The translations under genes and the position numbers were made by a program. 64,000 nucleotides of DNA from Lutibacter sp. A64 (GTDB lineage: Bacteria; Bacteroidota; Bacteroidia; Flavobacteriales; Flavobacteriaceae): NCBI RefSeq assembly GCF_022429565.1, contig NZ_CP092487.1, positions 643,501 to 707,500 on the forward strand, given 5' to 3'. This document shows, piece by piece, positions 1 through 9,253 of this stretch (position 1 is its first letter; every line of letters starts with the position of its first letter). A model generated the notes under the pieces. That model did not search any database. It was not told the DNA's origin and saw nothing but the letters and a program-made list of their open reading frames with translations.

Positions 1-1
1 A

Positions 2-1093
2 GGAGTAACAGGGCAAGATGGCGCTTATTTAAGTGAGTTTTTGCTAAAAAAAGGCTATGAAGTACACGGTTTAAAACGTCGTTCTTCGCAATTTAATACA
101 GATAGAATAGATCATTTATATCAAGATCCTCATTTAGATAATAAAAGTTTTATACTTCATTATGGAGATATGACCGATAGTACCAATTTAATACGATTGA
201 TACAAGAAATTCAACCAGATGAAATCTATAATCTTGCAGCTATGAGTCATGTTGCTGTTTCTTTTGAAACACCTGAATATACTGGAAATGCGGACGGTTT
301 GGGAACTCTACGTCTTTTAGATGCTGTACGTTTATTAGGATTGGAAAAAAAGACTAAAATTTATCAGGCATCAACTTCAGAATTGTATGGGAAAGTACAA
401 GAAGTACCACAATCTGAAACCACACCTTTTTACCCGCGTTCTCCGTATGCAGTTGCTAAAATGTATGCCTATTGGATTACCGTAAATTATAGAGAAGCAT
501 ATAATATGTTTGCGTGTAATGGTATTTTATTCAATCACGAATCACCTATTAGAGGAGAAACCTTTGTAACTAGAAAAATTACCAGAGCTACAGCGCGTAT
601 AGCATTGGGCTTACAAGATAAAATGTATTTAGGAAATTTAGATGCAAAACGAGACTGGGGGCACGCCAAAGATTATGTACGTATGATGTGGATGATTTTA
701 CAAGCAGAAACTCCAGAAGACTGGGTAATTGCAACTGGTAAAACTACTTCGGTACGCGAATTTGTTCGCTTAAGTTTTGCTGAAGTTGGTATAGAATTAG
801 AGTTTAAAGGAACGGGTGTAAACGAAAGAGCTGTAATAAAAGCTTGTAACAATAAAGACTATCAAGTAGCTATTGGAAAAGAAGTATTGGCTGTAGATCC
901 TACCTATTTTAGACCAACAGAAGTAGATTTACTAATTGGAGATCCTACCAAAGCAAATACAAAATTAGGATGGACTCCAAAGTATAATTTACAAGAACTT
1001 GTAAAGGATATGATGCAAAGCGATTTAAAGCTAATGCAAAAAGATCAATATTTAAAAGATGGTGGTTATACTACTTTAAATTATTTTGAATAA
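2..1093 (+). CDS. gmd: GDP-mannose 4,6-dehydratase (5' end cut by window edge)
   Basis: This cytosolic short-chain dehydrogenase converts GDP-mannose to GDP-4-dehydro-6-deoxy-mannose, the first step to GDP-L-fucose. The reading frame is open from base 2 with no start codon, and the first residues ([20 protein letters not shown]) are the NAD(P)-binding glycine motif normally found within the first dozen residues, so only about ten residues are missing. The catalytic STSELYGK and YAVAK (Tyr-x-x-x-Lys) motifs are present. Visible length, about 363 residues, fits the family. GDP-L-fucose synthase lies two genes downstream on the same strand, so the two enzymes complete the GDP-fucose route. Family assignment is secure. 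Confidence 0.97.
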   Translation, partial: GVTGQDGAYLSEFLLKKGYEVHGLKRRSSQFNTDRIDHLYQDPHLDNKSFILHYGDMTDSTNLIRLIQEIQPDEIYNLAAMSHVAVSFETPEYTGNADGLGTLRLLDAVRLLGLEKKTKIYQASTSELYGKVQEVPQSETTPFYPRSPYAVAKMYAYWITVNYREAYNMFACNGILFNHESPIRGETFVTRKITRATARIALGLQDKMYLGNLDAKRDWGHAKDYVRMMWMILQAETPEDWVIATGKTTSVREFVRLSFAEVGIELEFKGTGVNERAVIKACNNKDYQVAIGKEVLAVDPTYFRPTEVDLLIGDPTKANTKLGWTPKYNLQELVKDMMQSDLKLMQKDQYLKDGGYTTLNYFE

Positions 1094-1108
1094 AAAAATA
1101 CGGTAAAA

Positions 1109-2263
1109 ATGAAAAAGAAAGTATTTGTATCGGGGTGTTATGATTTATTGCACTCTGGCCACGTAGCATTTTTTAAGGAAGCCTCTTCCTATGGAGACTT
1201 GCATGTTGGTATAGGATCTGATAAAACCGTAGAAGAGTTAAAAGGACGCCTTACCATTAATAGTGAGCTAGAGCGTTTGTATATGGTAAAAGCAATCCGC
1301 TATGTTACCGATGCATTTATAAATTCTGGAAACGGAATTATGGATTTTGAGGAACAGTTAAAAGTATTACAACCAGATTATTTTGTTGTAAATGAAGATG
1401 GTTATTCACCCAAAAAGAAAGAGCTGTGTAAAGAATTAGGTATAGAATTGGTGGTTTTAAACAGAATTCCGAGTTCTGGCCTTCCAGAGCGTTCTACCAC
1501 TTCTTTACGCAATGGAAATAAATCTCAATTACCGTATCGTATTGATTTGGCAGGTACTTGGATAGATCAGGTGTATGTTTCTAAATATGCACCAGGATGG
1601 GCAATTACACTTTCGTTAGAACCTGTTATAGAATATAACGAACGTTGTGGAATGAGTACTTCAACCAGAAATGCAGCAAAAAAAATATGGCCTTATACGT
1701 TACCTTTAGAAAAGCCAGAAAAATTAGCTGAAATTTTGTTCCGTTATGAAAATAAACCAGGGAATGAATTTGTTTCAGGAGCACAAGATGCTATTGGAAT
1801 TTGTATGCCGGGTCTGGTAAGACATTATTACGATAATGATTATTGGCCAAAAAAAATAGAATCCATTCATACGGAAGAAATATTATGTTGGTTAGAAGAA
1901 CATTTATATATGGTATTATTGTGGCCTCGCAAACAAGGCTTGGAGTTAATGCACAATACAGAAATTAATAAAACCAATGTAACACAATTAGCAATGGCAT
2001 CGGAAGCGGTTTGGAACGCTATTTTAGCAAAGGATTTACAAGCATTTGCTAGCGCATTTTTAAAATCGTTTAAAGCACAAACAACCATGTTTCCTGCAAT
2101 GCTAAATAATGAAATAAACGAAGTAATAGCTTCGTATAAAAATGAAGCCTTAGCTTGGAAATTAGCAGGAGCTGGTGGAGGTGGTTATCTTATATTAGTT
2201 TCAGAAAAACCGATTAAAGATGCCATAAAAATAAAAATTAGAAGAAAAAACACTGGAATTTAA
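1109..2263 (+). CDS. Fusion: HxGH nucleotidyltransferase + GHMP-type sugar kinase
   Basis: Two domains are visible. Residues 1 to about 140 are a cytidylyl/adenylyltransferase fold: GCYDLLHSGHVAFFKEA carries the HxGH motif and STTSLR matches the ISTTxI motif. Residues about 145-384 look like a divergent GHMP kinase: YRIDLAGTWIDQ resembles the N-terminal substrate motif, GMSTSTRNAA sits where the phosphate loop is expected but is degenerate, SGAQDAIG may supply the catalytic Asp, and AGAGGGGYLIL is the C-terminal glycine motif. Such an enzyme could phosphorylate a sugar and then activate it with a nucleotide, in the opposite domain order to HldE and with a different kinase fold. It lies between gmd and fcl, which suggests a salvage or activation role in the same sugar pool. 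The substrate is unknown; the domain calls are firm, the function is inferred. Confidence 0.8.
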   Translation: MKKKVFVSGCYDLLHSGHVAFFKEASSYGDLHVGIGSDKTVEELKGRLTINSELERLYMVKAIRYVTDAFINSGNGIMDFEEQLKVLQPDYFVVNEDGYSPKKKELCKELGIELVVLNRIPSSGLPERSTTSLRNGNKSQLPYRIDLAGTWIDQVYVSKYAPGWAITLSLEPVIEYNERCGMSTSTRNAAKKIWPYTLPLEKPEKLAEILFRYENKPGNEFVSGAQDAIGICMPGLVRHYYDNDYWPKKIESIHTEEILCWLEEHLYMVLLWPRKQGLELMHNTEINKTNVTQLAMASEAVWNAILAKDLQAFASAFLKSFKAQTTMFPAMLNNEINEVIASYKNEALAWKLAGAGGGGYLILVSEKPIKDAIKIKIRRKNTGI

Positions 2264-2299
2264 TACATTCACTTCGCAATTTTTTAAATTATAAACAGC

Positions 2300-3247
2300 A
2301 TGAAGAAAGCATCAAAAATATACATAGCCGGACATAAAGGAATGGTAGGTTCTGCTATTTGGCGCGCTTTAACAGCAGCAGGTTACACCAATTTAATAGG
2401 TAAAACCAGCAAGGAATTAGACCTTCGTAACCAAGCGCAGGTTTATAAATTTATAACTGAAGAACAACCAGAAGCTATTATAGATGCGGCAGCTAAAGTT
2501 GGAGGGATTTTAGCAAATAGTAAAAATCAATACGAGTTTTTACTAGAAAATATGCAAATACAAAACAATTTAATACAAGCAGCACATACAAATAATGTGA
2601 ACAAATTTATATTTTTAGGCAGTTCTTGTATTTATCCTAAATTGGCAGCACAACCTTTAAAAGAAGACTATTTATTAACAGACAGTTTAGAACCAACAAA
2701 TGAAGGTTATGCCATCGCTAAAATTTCTGGAGTAAAATTGTGTCAATTTATACGCAATCAATATCAAAAAGATTTTGTGAGTTTAATGCCAACTAATTTA
2801 TATGGCCCGTTCGATAATTTTGATTTAACAGCTTCGCACGTACTACCAGCAATGCTCCGTAAATTTTATGAAGCCAAAAATAATAACAATGCCACTGTAA
2901 ATTTATGGGGAAATGGTACTCCAATGCGCGAATTTTTACACGTAGATGATTTGGCAAAAGCAGTACTTTTTACCCTAGAACATAAATTACCAGAACATGT
3001 TTACAATGTAGGTACAGGCACCGATGTTACTATAAAACAATTGGCTACAACCATTCAAAAAATAACCGGACATACCGGAACTATTGATTGGGATAGCAGT
3101 AAGCCAAATGGTACACCACGTAAATTATTAGACGTTTCAAAATTAAATAAGCTAGGTTGGCAGGCCTCTATAGAATTAGAAGAAGGTATAGCAACAACTT
3201 TTAAATGGTTTTTAGAAAATCAAGAAAATCTTAAAAAGAAAAATTAA
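2300..3247 (+). CDS. fcl: GDP-L-fucose synthase
   Basis: This cytosolic epimerase/reductase converts GDP-4-dehydro-6-deoxy-mannose to GDP-L-fucose with NADPH. The N-terminus HKGMVGSAIWRAL has the GxxGxxG nucleotide-binding motif. GSSCIYPK carries the catalytic Ser/Cys region, YAIAKISG the Tyr-x-x-x-Lys pair, and EFLHVDDLAKAV is typical of the family. Length, 315 residues, is normal. It begins 36 bases after the fusion kinase and is probably co-transcribed with gmd. The gene ends at the edge of a large repeat mosaic, which separates this precursor block from the next genes. Confidence 0.96.
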   Translation: MKKASKIYIAGHKGMVGSAIWRALTAAGYTNLIGKTSKELDLRNQAQVYKFITEEQPEAIIDAAAKVGGILANSKNQYEFLLENMQIQNNLIQAAHTNNVNKFIFLGSSCIYPKLAAQPLKEDYLLTDSLEPTNEGYAIAKISGVKLCQFIRNQYQKDFVSLMPTNLYGPFDNFDLTASHVLPAMLRKFYEAKNNNNATVNLWGNGTPMREFLHVDDLAKAVLFTLEHKLPEHVYNVGTGTDVTIKQLATTIQKITGHTGTIDWDSSKPNGTPRKLLDVSKLNKLGWQASIELEEGIATTFKWFLENQENLKKKN

Positions 3248-3646
3248 AAGCACCAACGTCGTGCTGAATAAATTCGGTCACAATGACGGTTTCTATAATA
3301 TTTCGTCATGCTGAATTTATTTAGCTCCGCTGAATCTTCGATTTCAGCATCTTATGAAGTAAACTAGGAATTAGTTGAAAGGTTTAAATATTAACGTCAT
3401 TGCAAGAAAGGTACGACCGCGGCAATCTTTTGAATAATAGTTATAATTTTAAAAATCTTTTATTTTCATTTTTTCCATTGATGAAAAAACGAAACAAAAA
3501 AATCTAGTCTGATGATAATTTAATTGAATCTTACGGAAGTTACGCAGTCGACGCCAGACCGCTGCGCTATTTGGCTTACTCTTTCTGCTTCACTTCCTCA
3601 GATTACTACTTAAATTCTCATAGGACGGTTTCTATAATATTTCGTC

Positions 3647-3689
3647 ATGCTGAACTTGATTAGCTCCGCTGAATCTTCGATTTCAGCAT
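3647..3689. repeat. Short hairpin repeat, G-C arm version
   Basis: Arms atgctgaa (3647-3654) and ttcagcat (3682-3689) are perfect reverse complements. The same unit with the same arms is at 3308-3350. A third copy at 19450-19492 has compensating changes in both arms. Confidence 0.85.
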
Positions 3690-4255
3690 CTTATGAAGTA
3701 AACTAGGAATTAGTTGAAAGGTTGAATCACCGTCCGTCATTACGAGGAGCTTTTCGCGACGAAGTAATCTGTATCTAATGAAATAGAAATTAGCATTTAA
3801 GTTAACCACATGAGATCCCGAAATCAATTCTGCCTATCGGCAGGTTCGGGATGACGGTATAGAAAAGATTAAACAAAATTTAGATAAATAACAACAGATT
3901 GCCGCGTTCCATTGCATTTCACTCGCAATGACGGTTTAAAATCAATATTTATACGGCATATCGAAGGTTTATCGTAAAATGTGAAGTGAAATCGCAGATT
4001 CACGAACACAAATAATAAAATAAAAAGGGATAGTGAGTAAGACATCGTAAAATTTTAGGCTGTTTGAGCTAACAATAAATTTGATAGCTAGCTAAAAATA
4101 TTAAAAGCGAGTTCCTAAAATTTAGATGTTGAACAAAACATTTAGATAAAGTTTCGTAAGCCTAGATTTTTTTGGTTCGTTTTTTTATCAATGAAAAAAA
4201 TGAACAGAGCAAATGAAAAAAGTTAGAATATTAAACAAAATTTAGATTACCACAT

Positions 4256-4334
4256 GAGATCCCGAAACCGTAGGTTCACGAACACCAATAATAAAATAAT
4301 AAGGAATAGTGAGTAATCGAGTTCGGGATGACGG
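4256..4334. repeat. Long hairpin repeat, CCCG/CGGG arm version
   Basis: Arms atcccgaa (4259-4266) and ttcgggat (4322-4329) enclose about 55 bases. Near copies lie at 4625-4703, 18804-18883 and 19285-19364, and one at 20018-20098 carries a single arm mismatch. A version with different but still complementary arms is at 19538-19608. Confidence 0.85.
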
Positions 4335-4924
4335 TTTTATTTTGATTTAGTTTTTAAGTAACAGATTGCCGCGTTCCATTGCATTTCACTCGCAATGACG
4401 AATTTAAAAACGTCCTATGAGAATTTAAGTAGCAATCTAAAGAAGTGAAGCAACGGGAGAAAGCCAAAGAGTGCAGCGGTCTGGCGTCGACTGCGTAACT
4501 TCTGTAAGATTCAATTAAATTATCATCAGACTAGATTTTTTTGGTTCGTTTTTTTATCAATGAAAAAAATGAACAGAGCAAATGAAAAAAGTTAGAATAT
4601 TAAACAAAATTTAGATTACCACATGAGATCCCGAAACCGTAGGTTCACGAACACCAATAATAAAATAATAAGGAATAGTGAGTAATCGAGTTCGGGATGA
4701 CGGTATAGAAAAGATTAAACAACATTTAGATAACATAACAACAGATTGCCGCGTTCCATTGCATTTCACTCGCAATGACGAATTGAAAGGCAGGAATGAC
4801 ATTTAGATATAGATAAAGTTTAAAAGAAACGTCATGCTGAATCAATTAGGTTCGCAATGACGGTCGTCAAAAACCTAAAACCAACAACCAACAACCAAAA
4901 CCAGTAACTAAATTACCAAAAACA

Positions 4925-5344
4925 ATGAAAATAGGAATTACTTTTAGCGCATTTGACTTATTACATGCCGGACATATAAAAATGTTAGAAGAAGCCAAAA
5001 GTCAATGCGATTATTTAATCTGCGGTTTACAAACCGATCCAACTATAGACAGACCAGAAAAAAATAAACCCGTACAAACGGTAGTGGAACGTTATATACA
5101 ATTAAAAGGCTGTAAATTTGTAGACGAAATTGTGCCGTATACCACAGAACAAGATTTAGAAGATATATTACATTCCTTTAAAATTGATGTACGTATTGTT
5201 GGTGATGAGTACCAAAACAAAGATTTTACCGGTAGAACCTATTGCGAAGAAAATAACATAACTCTGTATTTTAACCATAGAGATCATCGTTTTTCTAGTA
5301 CTAGTTTAAGAAATGAAGTACACCAACGCGAACAAAAATCATAA
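4925..5344 (+). CDS. Small cytidylyltransferase-family protein (TagD-like)
   Basis: A 139-residue, single-domain nucleotidyltransferase. FSAFDLLHAGHIKMLEEAK holds the HxGH nucleotide-binding motif near the N-terminus, and FSSTSLRNEV near the C-terminus matches the ISTTxI-type motif. Glycerol-3-phosphate and related cytidylyltransferases have this length and layout, so the product may be a CDP-activated alcohol or sugar; ADP transfer cannot be excluded. It is related to the N-terminal half of the fusion protein at 1109-2263. It opens the assembly block and stands just downstream of repeat mosaic 1. Family secure, substrate unknown. Confidence 0.85.
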   Translation: MKIGITFSAFDLLHAGHIKMLEEAKSQCDYLICGLQTDPTIDRPEKNKPVQTVVERYIQLKGCKFVDEIVPYTTEQDLEDILHSFKIDVRIVGDEYQNKDFTGRTYCEENNITLYFNHRDHRFSSTSLRNEVHQREQKS

Positions 5345-5398
5345 AAAGTTGTTTTTAAAAACAAGTAAGTACGTTATAATAAAAATTAAATAAATTAT

Positions 5399-6724
5399 AT
5401 GAAATTAGTAATTGTAGGAAGTGGATATGTAGGTTTGGTATCTGGAACCTGTTTTTCAGAAATGGGAAATAAGGTAATTTGTGTAGATACAGACAGCGCT
5501 AAAATTGAAAAACTTAAAGCAGGCATTATTCCTATTTACGAACCTGGTTTAGCACCTATGGTTTTAAAAAATTCCGAACAAGGAAATCTTTCTTTTACAA
5601 CTAATCTAGCAACAGCACTTGTAGATGCAGCTATTGTATTTATAGCGGTAGGAACACCTATGGGCGACGATGGTTCGGCAGATTTACAATATGTATTGGC
5701 AGTTGCAAAAGAAATAGGAGCAACTATGCAAAACGAATTGATAGTAGTAGATAAATCTACAGTGCCAATTGGTACAGCAGATAAGGTAAAAGCAACCATA
5801 CAAGCAGCATTGGATAAACGACAAGTAAACATACCGTTTCATGTAGTTTCCAATCCAGAATTTTTAAAAGAAGGTGCTGCAATTAACGATTTTATGAAAC
5901 CAGACAGAGTTGTTATTGGTTCGGATACTAAAGTTGCAACCGAAAAAATGAAACAGTTGTACGCTCCATTTTGTATGTCGCACGACAGGTTTATAGCTAT
6001 GGACATACGTTCTGCTGAAATGACAAAATACGCTGCAAATGCTATGCTAGCAACAAAAATTTCATTTATGAATGAAATTGCCAATATATGTGAGCACGTA
6101 GGAGCAGATGCCAATATGGTACGTACAGGTATTGGCTCCGATAAAAGAATAGGGTATAGCTTTATTTATCCAGGGGCAGGCTATGGAGGTTCTTGTTTTC
6201 CTAAAGATGTAAAAGCATTAAAAAAAATTGCTGCAGCACATAAGTACAATGCAAAAATAATAACAGCTGTAGAAGAGGTAAACAATGCACAAAAATTGGT
6301 AATAGCACAAAAAGTAGTACAGCGTTTTGGCAAAGATTTAACAGGACTCACGTTTGGTATTTGGGGCTTAGCCTTTAAGCCTGGAACTGATGATATGCGC
6401 GAAGCTCCTGCTATTTATGTAATTAAAGAATTGGTAAAAAGAGGCGCTACAATTAAGGCCTACGATCCTAAAGCTGTAGAAGAAGCCAAACTCATGTATT
6501 TAAAAGATGTACAACATATTAGCTATGTAAACTCTAAATACACCGCTATTGAAAATGCAGCCGCTTTAATTTTATTAACCGAATGGAAAGAATTCCGTTC
6601 TCCAGATTTTGAAGAAATTAAAAAACAATTAAAAACGCCTGTTATTTTTGATGGTAGAAACCAATACAATAGTTACAATTTAGAAGAAAAGGGTTTTGAA
6701 TATTTTCAAATTGGGAAAAGATAA
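5399..6724 (+). CDS. ugd: UDP-glucose 6-dehydrogenase
   Basis: This cytosolic enzyme oxidises UDP-glucose to UDP-glucuronate with two NAD+, supplying a uronic acid for the polysaccharide; related UDP-ManNAc or UDP-GlcNAc dehydrogenases share the fold. GSGYVGLVSGTCFSEMG is the N-terminal NAD-binding motif, and GYGGSCFPKDVKAL around residue 260 carries the catalytic Cys. The C-terminal UDP-binding domain (FGIWGLAFKPGTDDMREAP) is complete. Length, 441 residues, is typical. The GYGGSCFPKD form favours UDP-glucose over the amino-sugar dehydrogenases. Confidence 0.93.
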   Translation: MKLVIVGSGYVGLVSGTCFSEMGNKVICVDTDSAKIEKLKAGIIPIYEPGLAPMVLKNSEQGNLSFTTNLATALVDAAIVFIAVGTPMGDDGSADLQYVLAVAKEIGATMQNELIVVDKSTVPIGTADKVKATIQAALDKRQVNIPFHVVSNPEFLKEGAAINDFMKPDRVVIGSDTKVATEKMKQLYAPFCMSHDRFIAMDIRSAEMTKYAANAMLATKISFMNEIANICEHVGADANMVRTGIGSDKRIGYSFIYPGAGYGGSCFPKDVKALKKIAAAHKYNAKIITAVEEVNNAQKLVIAQKVVQRFGKDLTGLTFGIWGLAFKPGTDDMREAPAIYVIKELVKRGATIKAYDPKAVEEAKLMYLKDVQHISYVNSKYTAIENAAALILLTEWKEFRSPDFEEIKKQLKTPVIFDGRNQYNSYNLEEKGFEYFQIGKR

Positions 6725-6807
6725 AATACGTTAAAAGAAGTTACCTTATTTTGAATTCATTAGAGAACACCTTATTAAAAATTTATTACAATATTTATTT
6801 ACATTAA

Positions 6808-8349
6808 ATGTCAACAGCTAATAGAGTAATAAAAAATACTGGATTTTTATATGCTAAAATGGGAATAACAATGTTTATTTCCTTGTATACTACCCGTTTA
6901 ATATTAAATGCATTAGGTGCTTCAGATTTTGGTATTTATGCAGTAGTGGGTGGAGCAATTAGTATGTTGGGGTTTTTACATGCTGCAATGTCATCTGCTA
7001 CGCAACGTTTTATGTCTTTTTATGAAGGGAAAGGCATAGTAAGCAAGCAAAAACAGATATTTAATGTAAGTTTAGTCTTACATTTTGGTATCGCATTATT
7101 TTTAGGAATTGTACTGTTGGTAGCTGGTTATTTCTTTTTTAATGGAATTTTAAACATACCACCAGATAGAATTTATGCAGCAAAGGTTGTATATGCTTCT
7201 TTAATTATAAGTACTATGTTTACTGTAATGTCTGTACCGTATGAAGCAGTGTTGAATGCGCACGAAAATATGCTCTATTATTCTGTTGTAGGAGTAATTG
7301 AATCGGTGTTAAAATTAACCGTAGCCTTTATAATTGTATATTATATGGGAGATAAGTTAGAGTTGTATGGTATGCTTATGGCATGTATCCCTTTATTGGT
7401 GTTAACTATTATGCGTATTTATTGTCATAAAACATATAAAGAATGTGTAATAGCTCCAAAACGTTATTGGGACAAAAGTTTACTAAAAGAAATGACATCT
7501 TTTGCTGGATGGAATTTAGTTGGTATTGGAAGTGGGATGATGGGTAATTATGGAAATGCAATTGTTGTAAATCATTTTTTTGGAACAGTGGTGAATGCAG
7601 CTTTAGGAGTTGCAAACCAATTAAATGGACAATTGATGGCTTTTTCCAATAATATGATGAAAGCTTTAAACCCCGTGATTGTAAAAAAACAAGGGGCAGG
7701 AGATGAGCAAACTATGATTTATTTTTCTTTGTTAGGAAGTAAATTATCGTTCCTTATATTGGCAATTTTTGCCATTCCTGTTATTATAGAAACACCTTAT
7801 ATTTTAAAATTATGGTTGAAGGAAATACCAGAATGGACTGTTCTTTTTTTAAGACTAGCATTAATACGTAGATTATTAGAACAACTTACTATAACCCTAG
7901 GTACATCGTTAAATGCTAAAGGTAATATAAAGGGGATAAATATATCGAGTTTAGTTTCTAATCTATTGCCTTTATTAGTGTTGTATCTTTTATTTTTAAA
8001 TGGATTTCCAGTTTATTGGTTATATATTGTAACTATTTTTTTTATGGTTGGTTTAGGGACAGGATTTAAAGTTTATTTTAATGTAAAACTGTGTTCTCTT
8101 AAAATTTCAGATTTAATAAAAATAGTATTAATTCCTTGTACTTTTATTTTTACAGTTGCAATGTTATCTGGATTTTCAACTAATTTATGGTTAGATGAAG
8201 GATTTCTTCGTTTTGTCTTGTCAATTTTATTTTCATCATTCATGTTTATGTTTGCAGCTTATTTGGTCCTAGATAAAAAAGAGAAAACCATAGTTGAAGG
8301 ATTAATACAAACAGTAAAGGGTAAAGTGTTTAAATTTAGGCATAAGTAA
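6808..8349 (+). CDS. Polysaccharide flippase, Wzx-like
   Basis: A 513-residue integral membrane protein with around twelve to fourteen hydrophobic segments along its whole length and no soluble domain. The N-terminus (FLYAKMGITMFISLYTTRLI, then LGASDFGIYAVVGGAISMLG) matches the polysaccharide transporter family, which moves lipid-linked repeat units across the inner membrane. It lies among glycosyltransferases and a Wzy-like polymerase, which fits a Wzx role. The gene body looks richer in A+T than the flanking ugd gene, as is common for exchangeable polysaccharide genes. Individual sugar specificity cannot be read. Confidence 0.88.
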   Translation: MSTANRVIKNTGFLYAKMGITMFISLYTTRLILNALGASDFGIYAVVGGAISMLGFLHAAMSSATQRFMSFYEGKGIVSKQKQIFNVSLVLHFGIALFLGIVLLVAGYFFFNGILNIPPDRIYAAKVVYASLIISTMFTVMSVPYEAVLNAHENMLYYSVVGVIESVLKLTVAFIIVYYMGDKLELYGMLMACIPLLVLTIMRIYCHKTYKECVIAPKRYWDKSLLKEMTSFAGWNLVGIGSGMMGNYGNAIVVNHFFGTVVNAALGVANQLNGQLMAFSNNMMKALNPVIVKKQGAGDEQTMIYFSLLGSKLSFLILAIFAIPVIIETPYILKLWLKEIPEWTVLFLRLALIRRLLEQLTITLGTSLNAKGNIKGINISSLVSNLLPLLVLYLLFLNGFPVYWLYIVTIFFMVGLGTGFKVYFNVKLCSLKISDLIKIVLIPCTFIFTVAMLSGFSTNLWLDEGFLRFVLSILFSSFMFMFAAYLVLDKKEKTIVEGLIQTVKGKVFKFRHK

Positions 8350-8356
8350 TTTTTCA

Positions 8357-8416
8357 GAGCTAATTGCACTAGGAAATCCTTGTAAAGTAATAAAAGAAAT
8401 AGATTTTAAAAAATAA
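8357..8416 (+). pseudogene. C-terminal scar of a hexapeptide-repeat acyltransferase
   Basis: Right after the flippase stop codon an open frame reads ELIALGNPCKVIKEIDFKK and stop. GNPxKVIKEI is the hallmark ending of left-handed beta-helix sugar O-acetyltransferases. Nothing upstream encodes the rest of such a protein, since the frame runs into the flippase gene. The fragment therefore appears to be the tail of a lost acyltransferase gene, left by replacement of the preceding gene. An intact member of the same superfamily is at 10239-11012. Confidence 0.7.
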
Positions 8417-8422
8417 AATAGA

Positions 8423-9253
8423 ATGAAAGAATATTCAATCTTAGTAAATACCTGTGATAAATTTGAAGATTGCTGGAACCCTTTTTTTAAATTATGGACT
8501 GTTTATTGGCCAGACTGTAAAGGAAAATTATATTTAAATACAGAACATAAAAATTATGAATTTAAAGGTTTAGATATTGTTCCTTTAAAAGTTTGTAAAA
8601 ATAATAATTTTCCAAAAAGTGAACGCGCTACTTGGAGTCAATGTCTTAAATGGGCTTTAGAAGCAATGGACACAGATATTGTGTTATATATGCAAGAAGA
8701 TTATTTTTTAAAAGATTCGGTAAAAAATAAAGAGGTTGAGTATTATGTAAACTTAATGCAAAACAATACAGTTATTAAATGTATTCATTTAACAGATCAA
8801 TCTGTAATAGCTGAAGGTAGATCTAACTATAAAAATTTAGATACTGTAAAATATAAGCAAAGATACAGAGTTTCTTGTCAAGCTGCTTTATGGAGAAAAT
8901 CAGAATTATTAGAGTTGATAAGAGTAAATGAGGATGCTTGGGAGTTTGAAGAATTTGGCTCTATGAGGTCAGCTGTCCTACAAAATGATTATTATGTGGT
9001 AGATAGAAATTATGTAAAGCTAAATGAGTATGAAATTATACCGTATATTTTTACTGGGATTATACAAGGTAGATGGTACGAAGAGGTAATTCCTTTATTT
9101 AAAGAACATAAAATTAAAGTAGATTTTTCAAAACGAGGATTTGTAAAAGATGCTCCGAAAAAGCCTTTTTTTAAGAGAGTTAAATATAGATTAAACAAGA
9201 TACCTAAAGTTATTAGAAATTATAAGGAATTGAAGCGACTTAAAAATGAATAA
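8423..9253 (+). CDS. Putative glycosyltransferase, unassigned family
   Basis: A soluble 276-residue protein with no signal peptide or membrane segment. Its start (EYSILVNTCDKFEDCWNPFF) resembles the first beta strand of GT-A folds, and DTDIVLYMQEDYFLKDSV offers an acidic cluster where GT-A enzymes bind a metal-nucleotide. The C-terminal 40 residues are strongly basic, as in membrane-associated transferases. Its place between the flippase and other transferases supports a role in repeat-unit assembly. It overlaps the next gene by 8 bases. Not recognised as a named family; transfer activity is inferred from context. Confidence 0.6.
   Translation: MKEYSILVNTCDKFEDCWNPFFKLWTVYWPDCKGKLYLNTEHKNYEFKGLDIVPLKVCKNNNFPKSERATWSQCLKWALEAMDTDIVLYMQEDYFLKDSVKNKEVEYYVNLMQNNTVIKCIHLTDQSVIAEGRSNYKNLDTVKYKQRYRVSCQAALWRKSELLELIRVNEDAWEFEEFGSMRSAVLQNDYYVVDRNYVKLNEYEIIPYIFTGIIQGRWYEEVIPLFKEHKIKVDFSKRGFVKDAPKKPFFKRVKYRLNKIPKVIRNYKELKRLKNE

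Larger units (their letters stand above)
3250..4920. repeat. Intergenic repeat mosaic 1 (between fcl and cytidylyltransferase gene)
   Basis: These 1.7 kb carry no credible gene and are built from interspersed repeat words also found at 18452-20200. A 40-base word starting acagattgccgcgttcc recurs at 3894-3934, 4361-4400 and 4741-4780. Long hairpins with arms atcccgaa/ttcgggat span about 3812-3857, 4256-4334 and 4625-4703. Short hairpins with arms atgctgaa/ttcagcat lie at 3308-3350 and 3647-3689. A longer block occurs inverted at about 3500-3628 and direct at 4408-4620. A stretch at 3950-4250 recurs at 19757-20010. A short run of accaac units precedes the next gene. Only shadow reading frames occur here. 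Confidence 0.9.

Noticed and set aside
4611..4802. 63-residue minus-strand reading frame in repeat mosaic 1
   Set aside because: It is a translation of the repeat words and has no start signal or family feature.
3250..4920. CRISPR array in the intergenic repeats
   Set aside because: The repeats are irregularly spaced, variable in length and differ in arms; there is no constant repeat with unique spacers and no cas gene.
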